A DNA stretch of 19,174 nt, taken from contig CAZWAT010000031.1 of assembly GCA_964632015.1 (NCBI GenBank), forward strand, positions 1-19,174, written 5' to 3'. The translations under genes and the position numbers were made by a program. This DNA comes from JAAYCO01 sp964632015 (GTDB taxonomy: Bacteria; Planctomycetota; Phycisphaerae; SM23-33). A model generated the notes under the pieces. The model was not told where the DNA came from. It worked only from the letters and a program-made list of their open reading frames with translations, and did no database searches. Shown in pieces: positions 7,687 through 13,506 of the stretch; position 1 is the first letter of the stretch; every line of letters starts with the position of its first letter.

Positions 7687-8947
7687 TTGTCGTCTCCCGC
7701 GGGTGTCCGGCACGAGCGGCAAGCACGGCCAGCGTTCTGTTCATCTCGTTTCGCACTATGCAGAACCCTTCGTCGAATCCCATTCCGGGCTTGGCGAGCA
7801 TTCGTTTAGGTCTGCACGCCATCGCCAGTTGAACGCACGTGCGGGCGGATACGTCGGTTTCGTTGCAGGTGCCTCCCTGGTAGGCTTCCACCCCGTGCGA
7901 ATTGCAGTAGATCACGGCCTCGATGACATTGTGAACGCCCCCAAGATCGGGCGTCTTGACCTGAACCATGTGACAGGCCCGGGCGTTGGTGTATTGGCGG
8001 ATGTCCTCCAGCGTGTTGCACCATTCGTCAGCGACAATCTTGACCGACGAACCACACCGGTCCAGACGACTGGTTATATCGCTCATGACCTGAATCTGAC
8101 GACCTGCGTCACCCATGTCAACCGGTCCTTCCACATACAGGGCGAATTCCTGCGCATCATGCTGCAGCGATGCGAGGTAGTCGCATATCTTTGTTACGTC
8201 ATGGTCGAACGCCACGCCTATCGTTCCGTAAACATCGATGTGCAGGTCGGGTGTGTATGATTCACTCACCCTGAGTTGGCGTATTCGGCCTACGATCCAG
8301 CGGATGTATTCCCTCAGCTTTTCACCGTCGTGTCCGAGCTTTTCGGGAACGTTGTTGATCAGGCCATGGGGAAGAGCATCCACCTGCTTGAGTATCATCT
8401 TGTCCACATTGTCGTATCTCTGGTCGCCGCTCTGGCCGAATATTTCGATCGGGGCCGGCACAACAGGCAGCGAATACTCACGGCAGATGACTTCGCATGG
8501 CAACAGGCGACTGGCCTTGGCGGCAGCGTCGAGAAGCGCCTGCGAAATTCCGTACCGCAGCGCAGTGTGCAAGGGCTTTCCACCAAGACGCATCTGTTCG
8601 ACCTTGCCGGCAAGGGGCCTGAATTCATCAACTTCCAGACCTTCCAGCATCGGGGGCAACTCGCGCCGGACCATGGGCAGGTATGTATCGCACAGAAAGA
8701 GCGGATCCCGCCCCCCAGCGCCGCTGTATTGAACCGCGGTACAATCGCCCAACGCGACCTGGCCATCTTCCAGTTCAAGCATCACCGAAATGCCCTGCCC
8801 CGCCTGGCGAATCGACGTAAAACCCGGCGTGCAAGGCTGACCCATGTACACAAACCCGTCCGTGGTCGCCCCACGCTTGATCGCAGCCTGGTCGTCAAAG
8901 AAGAACGCGGAACTGGCAGGCGCGAAAACCGCACGTCTTATCTTCAT
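7679..8947 (-). CDS. mal: Methylaspartate ammonia-lyase
   Basis: This 422-residue enolase-superfamily lyase converts (2S,3S)-3-methylaspartate to mesaconate and ammonia. Key residues fall at the numbers I recall for the Citrobacter amalonaticus enzyme: Gln172, His194 (ALPHG), Mg2+ ligands Asp238 (HIDVYG), Glu273 (VEGPVD) and Asp307 (VADEW), Gln329, the base Lys331 (VQVKTPDLGG), Thr360 and Cys361 (GGTCNETD). The exact register implies no insertions up to residue 361 and an intact active site. The ATG overlaps the glmE stop as ATGA, with GGGAGG about nine nt upstream. The protein is cytosolic and probably dimeric by family. This is the most confidently assigned catalyst of the operon together with glmE. 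Confidence 0.97.
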   Translation of the reverse strand: MKIRRAVFAPASSAFFFDDQAAIKRGATTDGFVYMGQPCTPGFTSIRQAGQGISVMLELEDGQVALGDCTAVQYSGAGGRDPLFLCDTYLPMVRRELPPMLEGLEVDEFRPLAGKVEQMRLGGKPLHTALRYGISQALLDAAAKASRLLPCEVICREYSLPVVPAPIEIFGQSGDQRYDNVDKMILKQVDALPHGLINNVPEKLGHDGEKLREYIRWIVGRIRQLRVSESYTPDLHIDVYGTIGVAFDHDVTKICDYLASLQHDAQEFALYVEGPVDMGDAGRQIQVMSDITSRLDRCGSSVKIVADEWCNTLEDIRQYTNARACHMVQVKTPDLGGVHNVIEAVIYCNSHGVEAYQGGTCNETDVSARTCVQLAMACRPKRMLAKPGMGFDEGFCIVRNEMNRTLAVLAARAGHPRETTNA

Positions 8948-10398
8948 CTTGGCCTCCCTATCAGCTTGCCCTTGCTGATGGCATATACATCGTCAGTAAC
9001 CATCTGAAAGCTCACCGGCCTGCCTTCCGCCTTGGCACGATCCTGTAGTGAGCAGTGGTGGTAATTCAAAATCTCGTCGCTGAGCGGAAGATTGCCCTTC
9101 TTGAAAATGCGGACAAAACCCATGTTGTCGCGCATGGGAAGAACCTTTCCTACGTTATAGATGGTTGGCGCGAAGGGTACGTCGATGACGCCAGCTTCAA
9201 ACGCACGAACCACACCCAGCGCGATGTCCCCGTCGCCAAGCTGGCGGGTCTTCTCGATCAGGCAACGAACCTCCGCCTTGATGAGGTCCGTCTCGTGATC
9301 GGTCTTGATTATCGCGGCAGAGGCGGCCTTCTGATCGCCAACTATGTTTATCACCTGCCTGGTCGCCCGCAGACCCTGAACGTTCGCCTCTTTGGTGGGA
9401 ATGCCCGCCGCCTCGTGCGGGGTCTTGACGATTATTTTCTCGGCCCCCGCCAGCACGGCTGCCACCGAACCCCATGATATCACAGCGAACGCCTTGGCTT
9501 CGTCTTCGGGAAATCCGCCCATCCACTGGTGAAAGACAATGCTCAATTCGAAATCGTCGTACCCCGCAGCTCGGAAATACTCATCCGCCAATTCGCGCAG
9601 GGCGACGACCGCGGCGAGATCCTGAGCCAGGCTTCCCGTCTGGCCGTAACCTAATGTGATCGATCGCACGCCCTGACGCAAAGCCAGCAGACCCTCTATG
9701 ATTCCGACGGTGTGACTGATGAACGGGGGAACCAGCGTGCCCGTCAAAGGCCCGAAGGGTTCACGGTTTATGCGAACGCCGTTGCTTTCGTAGATTCCCA
9801 CCAACTTGTCCACGTACTGCCAGTCGGCGAGAGATCTTTCAAGCGGAACCTTCTTAGCGTATGGCACGTTGTATGAAATTCCGCCGCCCTCGAACCCGGT
9901 GAACCCGGCAGCCAGTGTTATCTCGGCAAGTAGTCTTGCATCGGGCGTACCATGGCGAACCTGCACGGGTTTCGATACGCTTTGCACGACCTCCCTGCAT
10001 GCGTTGAGCCCGTGGTTGACAGCCGGGAACCCGTTAAGCATCATGAGCCCGGAATTCCGCGACTTCTCAAGCCCGCGGGCGCTTTCTTCGTACCTGTTCT
10101 GCCTGGTGTAGGCATCTATGGTCGTGGGCAGAAGATCGGCCTGTCCCTCGTCTTGAAGATATCTCAACAGTTGAATATGTCCATTCAGCGTCGCCACGCC
10201 CGCCCTGGGTTGAAGCAACGTCTGTCCCTGGGCGAGGGCACGATGCATCGCCAAGGCCAGGCTTCTATCGTCACCGAGGGTCTGGTGGAATTTGAACGCC
10301 TCTTCCAGATCCACGTCCTTGCCCGTCGACCAGGCGCTTAGCACCTTGGGACGAAGGGCGAAGAACTCGTCGTCTGAAATCCTGCGATCCTCAATCAT
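8944..10398 (-). CDS. glmE: Glutamate mutase epsilon subunit (methylaspartate mutase subunit E)
   Basis: This 484-residue TIM-barrel catalytic subunit partners with GlmS and adenosylcobalamin to rearrange L-glutamate into (2S,3S)-3-methylaspartate. The expected length is about 483. Residues that hold the substrate in the Clostridium cochlearium enzyme are present one position earlier: Arg65, Arg99, Arg148 (VRHGTPDAR), Glu170, Tyr176 and Tyr180 (GGGISYNVPY), Lys325 and Glu329 (IVKTPHEA). The complete set argues for genuine glutamate mutase rather than a related mutase. The start is ATG 10398 (MIEDRRISDDEF), 1 nt after the glmL stop, with GGAGAAGC upstream inside the end of glmL. The longer open frame running to 10563 lies within glmL and has low-complexity sequence, so it is rejected. 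Confidence 0.97.
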   Translation of the reverse strand: MIEDRRISDDEFFALRPKVLSAWSTGKDVDLEEAFKFHQTLGDDRSLALAMHRALAQGQTLLQPRAGVATLNGHIQLLRYLQDEGQADLLPTTIDAYTRQNRYEESARGLEKSRNSGLMMLNGFPAVNHGLNACREVVQSVSKPVQVRHGTPDARLLAEITLAAGFTGFEGGGISYNVPYAKKVPLERSLADWQYVDKLVGIYESNGVRINREPFGPLTGTLVPPFISHTVGIIEGLLALRQGVRSITLGYGQTGSLAQDLAAVVALRELADEYFRAAGYDDFELSIVFHQWMGGFPEDEAKAFAVISWGSVAAVLAGAEKIIVKTPHEAAGIPTKEANVQGLRATRQVINIVGDQKAASAAIIKTDHETDLIKAEVRCLIEKTRQLGDGDIALGVVRAFEAGVIDVPFAPTIYNVGKVLPMRDNMGFVRIFKKGNLPLSDEILNYHHCSLQDRAKAEGRPVSFQMVTDDVYAISKGKLIGRPR

Positions 10399-10399
10399 T

Positions 10400-11803
10400 T
10401 TAAAGCTTCTCCAGGTTATCAATCGCCAGCGTCGCAGCCGTTGAGGGGGCGATGGCGGCGATGTTTCCAAGAATAGTGAACAGGTAGTTTTTGTCGCGAT
10501 AGCATTCGATCTTCTCGGGCAAAAGCAGCATGCCCCGGCCTTGGGGACAACTCCTTGGCCCAAGCAGCCCGGCGTATATGTCGGGGTCGATCATGCGGGA
10601 AAGATATCCACCGGTTCCTATGACCCTGCTAATGCGGCGAAGATCCTTGCCCCGCTGCACCCATCGTCTGCCATCCGGCGTAAAGATTTCCCGCATCGTT
10701 CCGGCGTGACGAATAAGGGCTTCGCTGACGCAGATCCTCGCAAGCAGTGAATCAAGCGCGATGCCCGACGAATCGGTTGGAACGAAAGCGGGCTGCGTTT
10801 CAAGAAGGGCGACGCGCTGTTCCACCTCGCCCCATGACATGTTCATCGCATAGGCGTGGGACGATTTCCTCGCCTGCTCGATGACGCCAGATGAGCTGAT
10901 GCGCATGCCAAGGTCGCCTTCAACCGTCCGCTTGATCGCGGGTTCGGGTATTCCCCTGAGAATCGTCCCGGCGTGAAGGGTGGCTGGTTCACATACAGAG
11001 TAGAAATCCGTCGTCGCGCCCCCAAGGTCTACAAGGCACGTGTCAGACCATGCACTGTGCTGCGATGCAATGGCTTCGACGAGGCGAAGCACCGCCAATG
11101 GTGTCGGGTCCGGCTGCCACTGGGTCGCGGTGACAAGAGCGTCAAGACCCTTACCTGTGACGATTCGCTTCATGAACACCTCGCGAATCGCCTTGCGAGC
11201 GGGCTCTATGTTTACTTCTCCGATGTCAGGCATGACGTTTTCAACGGCGACACACTCGATGCCCGCCATGTCGAATATCCTCGTCACCTCTGATGAGCAT
11301 TTCGCATTGCCGGCGAATACCACCGTGGACGTGATGGATGCATCGGCGATTGCACGCGCATTGGCGATGACGCACCTGTCGTTTCCGCCGTCCGTACCGC
11401 CCGTCAAAAGCACAATGTCGGGGACAAGTTCGGCAATACCCTCGGCCTCAGATGTGGCAAGCTGATGCGAATAGCTCGCAATCACCTTGCCCCCCGCGCT
11501 AAGCGCACAGAGACGGGCGATATGCAGCGTCAATTCCGGCACAAGCCCGATGGCTGCAATTCCAAGCCCACCCTTGGCGGATGAACAAAACACTATCTTC
11601 AGTTGATCGGCAAGTTGGGCGATTCTTATAGGCCCGTCGGTTTTGAGCAACTTCCCCGACAGCTTTTCACAGGTATCCAAAAGGTTATCGCTGGTGGCGA
11701 CACGTGCCGAGGATTTCACCGAGGGCACAGGGCCGATATCGATGATCGCGCCCTTGGTCCAGGTCGAGCCTATATCGATGCTCATTACCGCGTTGTGCGG
11801 CAT
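10400..11803 (-). CDS. glmL: Glutamate mutase reactivase (GlmL/MutL)
   Basis: This 467-residue ASKHA-fold (actin/Hsp70-like) ATPase reactivates glutamate mutase by swapping inactivated cobalamin for fresh coenzyme. The phosphate-1 motif is at the N-terminus (SIDIGSTWTKGA, from residue 8). VLLTGGTDGG lies near 130, the phosphate-2 motif LVDLGGATTDF near 265, and the adenosine-type motif VIGTGGYL near 390. Position between glmS and glmE is the standard order. Start choices are TTG 11812, ATG 11803 and ATG 11785. I use 11803 because it sits 1 nt after the glmS stop, which fits coupling, although no strong ribosome binding site is visible. The 11785 start would keep only one residue before SIDIGST and is also possible. 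Confidence 0.94.
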   Translation of the reverse strand: MPHNAVMSIDIGSTWTKGAIIDIGPVPSVKSSARVATSDNLLDTCEKLSGKLLKTDGPIRIAQLADQLKIVFCSSAKGGLGIAAIGLVPELTLHIARLCALSAGGKVIASYSHQLATSEAEGIAELVPDIVLLTGGTDGGNDRCVIANARAIADASITSTVVFAGNAKCSSEVTRIFDMAGIECVAVENVMPDIGEVNIEPARKAIREVFMKRIVTGKGLDALVTATQWQPDPTPLAVLRLVEAIASQHSAWSDTCLVDLGGATTDFYSVCEPATLHAGTILRGIPEPAIKRTVEGDLGMRISSSGVIEQARKSSHAYAMNMSWGEVEQRVALLETQPAFVPTDSSGIALDSLLARICVSEALIRHAGTMREIFTPDGRRWVQRGKDLRRISRVIGTGGYLSRMIDPDIYAGLLGPRSCPQGRGMLLLPEKIECYRDKNYLFTILGNIAAIAPSTAATLAIDNLEKL

Positions 11804-11804
11804 G

Positions 11805-12221
11805 TCAGGCAATCTTCAGATCTTTCTTCAGAAACCCCACAGCCTCATCCAGTGGCGACTCGGCTGTGAATACTCTGTCAAATCCCATACCCTTGAACTT
11901 ATGAATGATTTCCTCACACGGGGCCTTTCCCACTGACAGGTTGCCACCCACATAAAGAACTATTCTGTCGAGCCCCTTTTCGAGGCACTTGTCGCGGAAA
12001 CCCTCGCAGTCAAGCTCGGCGTGACCATACAGCGAAGACACCAATATCGCCTTGGCGTCTGTTTCTATCGCGGCGCTGATGAATTCTTCCTGCCCGACCA
12101 TCACGCCCAGATTCACAACGTTGAACCCCGCTTGCCGAAGCGTCGCATCCAGTATTCGATTGCCCACGGCGTGACAATCCGAGCCAATGACACCAAGGAC
12201 AATATTCACCTGATTGTTCAC
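11805..12221 (-). CDS. glmS: Glutamate mutase sigma subunit, cobalamin-binding (methylaspartate mutase subunit S)
   Basis: This small Rossmann-like B12-binding subunit of 138 residues matches the usual size of about 137. It carries the base-off/His-on signature D-x-H-x-x-G as DCHAVG (Asp15, His17, Gly20), VSSLYGHAELD (about 60-70) and the downstream GGN loop (YVGGNLSVG). Asp-x-His supplies the lower axial His ligand to cobalt. I place the start at GTG 12221 (reads as MNNQVNIVLGVIGSDCH), 10 nt after the regulator stop, with AAAGG at good spacing. An in-frame ATG-less extension into the regulator gene has no homology. It assembles with GlmE, so the operon needs adenosylcobalamin. No cobalamin riboswitch is recognisable in the roughly 75-nt leader of the operon. 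Confidence 0.95.
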   Translation of the reverse strand: MNNQVNIVLGVIGSDCHAVGNRILDATLRQAGFNVVNLGVMVGQEEFISAAIETDAKAILVSSLYGHAELDCEGFRDKCLEKGLDRIVLYVGGNLSVGKAPCEEIIHKFKGMGFDRVFTAESPLDEAVGFLKKDLKIA

Positions 12222-12231
12222 TGTATGCCTT

Positions 12232-13245
12232 TCACTCCGCGCGAGAAATGATCTGCCTGATCCGGTCCTGTACGTGCAGAATCGAACCACGCTCTATCTG
12301 ATGGTCGAACACTATTATTCTTCCGCCCCGCCTGGTGAAGGCATTCACCGCCGCAGCCTTGTGACGATCGCTGTAAACCGACAGGCCCGGAGGAATGACC
12401 AGAACATCTCTATCAGCAAGAAAGTCGCCAAGATCCGGCACGGGACCCGGCCCGAGAAGCATGTGTTTGATCCGCGTTTCGACAACTCCGAACAGGCTGA
12501 GCTTCTCTTTGATGAGCGAAAGGAACCTCGGGCTGCGACACAAAACCCCCACACGCTGGGCAGACCTGATACCCGCCAACCCGACAACAGTAGACTGCCC
12601 AACTGTCACGGCTACGGGAACTATCCTATCCTTCAAACAAGGCAGCAAATCGAGAAGTTCCCCATGGTGGGTTGTTGAAACGAGTATGATCGCGAAATCC
12701 GCAAGCTGCTGCTGACGTCTGCTGTTTGCGCGAATGTCGCTGAGGAGCATCTTTTCGATATTGACCTGGCTGGCCAGGCCTAGTTGACGCTCGTAAATGG
12801 CGAGCGCTTCAATGTTGCAATCAACCGCCAGCACGTGCAGGTTCAGAAGATGCTCGCGACGACGGGCAAGTCTCAGGTCAACCATCGCCAACACCTGCTC
12901 GTTGGTGAACCGCAGCGACTCCATGCGGTCGAGAAGTTCATCGATGAGCTTGAGGGCCGACGATTGTCTGCTCGCACCCGCTTCGCCCGCCCCGGCAACG
13001 AAGTATCCCCTGCCGTGAACCACCTCCACAAGCCCCCCATGCGCGAGTTCTTCGTACGCCTTGCGCACAGTACCACGCGAGAGCCCCAGCTTCAGGGACA
13101 TCGTTCGCTCAGAAGAAAGCTTGTGACCAGGCTTCATCCGCCCCTCGGCGATCATCGCCCCCAGTTGGGCAGCAAGCTGGGCAAACGCCGGAGATCCTTC
13201 TTTGATCTCCAACTTCATTCGATCCTGAGCCTGTAATTCTGACAA
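12232..13245 (-). CDS. GntR-family transcriptional regulator, probable controller of the methylaspartate operon
   Basis: This 337-residue regulator has an N-terminal GntR winged helix-turn-helix at about 19-86: PAFAQLAAQLGAMIAEGRMK, then LSSERTMSLKLGLSRGTVRKAYEELAHGGLVEVVHGRGYFV. The remaining 240 or so residues do not look like the UTRA, FCD or aminotransferase-like domains that usually follow this helix-turn-helix. They contain alternating beta/alpha patterns (DFAIILVSTTHHGEL, RIVPVAVTVGQSTVVGLAGI, RVGVLCRSPRF), suggestive of a small-molecule or receiver-like fold that I cannot name. As first gene in the operon, with operators just upstream, it most likely autoregulates and responds to glutamate or a pathway intermediate (inference). 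The TTG start at 13245 has GGAG seven nt upstream; ATG 13218 with AGGA is the alternative and would remove nine residues. Confidence 0.88.
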   Translation of the reverse strand: MSELQAQDRMKLEIKEGSPAFAQLAAQLGAMIAEGRMKPGHKLSSERTMSLKLGLSRGTVRKAYEELAHGGLVEVVHGRGYFVAGAGEAGASRQSSALKLIDELLDRMESLRFTNEQVLAMVDLRLARRREHLLNLHVLAVDCNIEALAIYERQLGLASQVNIEKMLLSDIRANSRRQQQLADFAIILVSTTHHGELLDLLPCLKDRIVPVAVTVGQSTVVGLAGIRSAQRVGVLCRSPRFLSLIKEKLSLFGVVETRIKHMLLGPGPVPDLGDFLADRDVLVIPPGLSVYSDRHKAAAVNAFTRRGGRIIVFDHQIERGSILHVQDRIRQIISRAE

Positions 13246-13264
13246 CTCGATTCTCCGGGCTTGA

Positions 13265-13280
13265 ACTGGTATCGACCACT
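13265..13280. promoter_or_regulatory. Candidate GntR operator 1 (proximal)
   Basis: ACTGGTATCGACCACT contains TGGT-N4-ACCA. It resembles the HutC/DasR/NagR-type site TGGTCTAGACCA recognised by GntR-family regulators. It lies 20-35 nt upstream of the regulator start codon, inside the predicted 5' leader. Binding is inferred from symmetry and location. Confidence 0.65.
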
Positions 13281-13282
13281 CC

Positions 13283-13300
13283 GTATGGTCTAGTCCATAC
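13283..13300. promoter_or_regulatory. Candidate GntR operator 2 (distal, near-perfect palindrome)
   Basis: GTATGGTCTAGTCCATAC has perfect 6-bp arms (GTATGG/CCATAC) and a palindromic CTAG centre, differing from full symmetry only at one base pair. It matches TGGTCTAGACCA at all but one position. Its centre is 19 bp from that of operator 1, nearly two helical turns, so two dimers could bind the same face. It lies just downstream of the predicted transcription start. Confidence 0.72.
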
Positions 13301-13326
13301 TAATTGCGGAATCCTGAACGTCAATC

Positions 13327-13355
13327 ATTATATTAAAGATATTTCTGTAATTCAA
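13327..13355 (-). promoter_or_regulatory. Near-consensus sigma-70 promoter of the methylaspartate operon
   Basis: On the minus strand TTGAAT (13355-13350), a 17-nt spacer and TATAAT (13332-13327) form a nearly ideal housekeeping promoter. Transcription would start around 13320, giving a leader of about 75 nt before the TTG start codon. Both operators would lie at roughly +20 to +56, where a bound repressor could block escape or elongation. A second, weaker set (TTGACG 13324-13319, TAGTAT 13302-13297) overlaps operator 2. Confidence 0.72.
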
Positions 13356-13363
13356 CTGATTTT

Positions 13364-13395
13364 GACTGTACCACTTGCCTGCAACTGGTACAGTC
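13364..13395. promoter_or_regulatory. 32-bp dyad between the divergent transcription units
   Basis: GACTGTACCA (13364-13373) and TGGTACAGTC (13386-13395) are perfect 10-bp inverted arms around a 12-bp centre; with one C.C mismatch the pairing extends to TT/AA, leaving a 6-nt loop. The arms contain ACCACT and ACTGGT, the same hexamers as operator 1 in the opposite order. The dyad lies just upstream of the operon's -35 and overlaps a plus-strand TTGACT (13362-13367) that could be the -35 of the divergent genes. It could be an operator for either side or an RNA hairpin in the plus-strand leader. Confidence 0.6.
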
Positions 13396-13437
13396 TGATC
13401 CAATGACGTGTGAGTTGCCTTTTGTTGGAGGTGGCAT

Positions 13438-13506
13438 ATGAAACTCTATCATGGGGGCGACGCGCAAAAGGTGTCGCTCCTTTACCTCTTATGCCGTATG
13501 ATCTAA
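13438..13506 (+). CDS. Putative 22-residue leader peptide, translationally coupled to the next gene
   Basis: ATG 13438 has the best ribosome binding site of the region, GGAGG at 13427-13431 with 6-nt spacing (TTGGAGGTGGCATATG). The frame encodes 22 residues beginning MKLYHGGDAQK and ending LYLLCRMI. It stops at TAA 13504-13506, which overlaps the ATG of the following large gene as TAATG. That gene has no ribosome binding site of its own, so ribosomes finishing the small frame probably reinitiate there. The sequence is unrelated to the start of the cyclotransferase domain, so it is not a frameshifted N-terminus. GCGAC/GTCGC within it may form a short stem. No known leader peptide family is recognised, and it may have only a translational role. 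Confidence 0.55.
   Translation: MKLYHGGDAQKVSLLYLLCRMI

Larger units (their letters stand above)
3405..13245 (-). other. Methylaspartate-pathway glutamate degradation operon (nine genes)
   Basis: Nine same-strand genes run without a break: regulator, glmS, glmL, glmE, mal, AtuA-family, DUF4387, P-loop/SAD protein and class I fumarase. Junctions in order are a 10-nt gap, 1-nt gap, 1-nt gap, ATGA overlap, 8-nt overlap, ATGA overlap, 7-nt gap and 8-nt overlap, which strongly implies one transcript with translational coupling. The recognised enzymes take L-glutamate through (2S,3S)-3-methylaspartate and mesaconate to citramalate. In glutamate-fermenting anaerobes citramalate lyase then yields acetate and pyruvate; that enzyme is not in this window. 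The gene order glmS-glmL-glmE-mal is the classic one. The regulator as first gene implies autoregulation. That the three unknown genes belong to the same pathway is inferred from the coupled arrangement only. Confidence 0.88.

Noticed and set aside
10399..10563. Upstream in-frame extension of glmE by 55 codons
   Set aside because: It lies entirely inside glmL, is low in complexity and unlike known GlmE N-termini; ATG 10398 gives the family length and the correct residue numbering.
13246..13326. Cobalamin or other riboswitch in the operon leader
   Set aside because: The predicted leader is only about 75 nt and is occupied by the two operators; no B12-box or multi-stem layout is visible.
13410..13505. 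In-frame GTG-started N-terminal extension of the cyclotransferase/amidoligase gene
   Set aside because: The extension has no homology, and the good ribosome binding site in this stretch (GGAGG 13427-13431) serves ATG 13438, which is in another frame.
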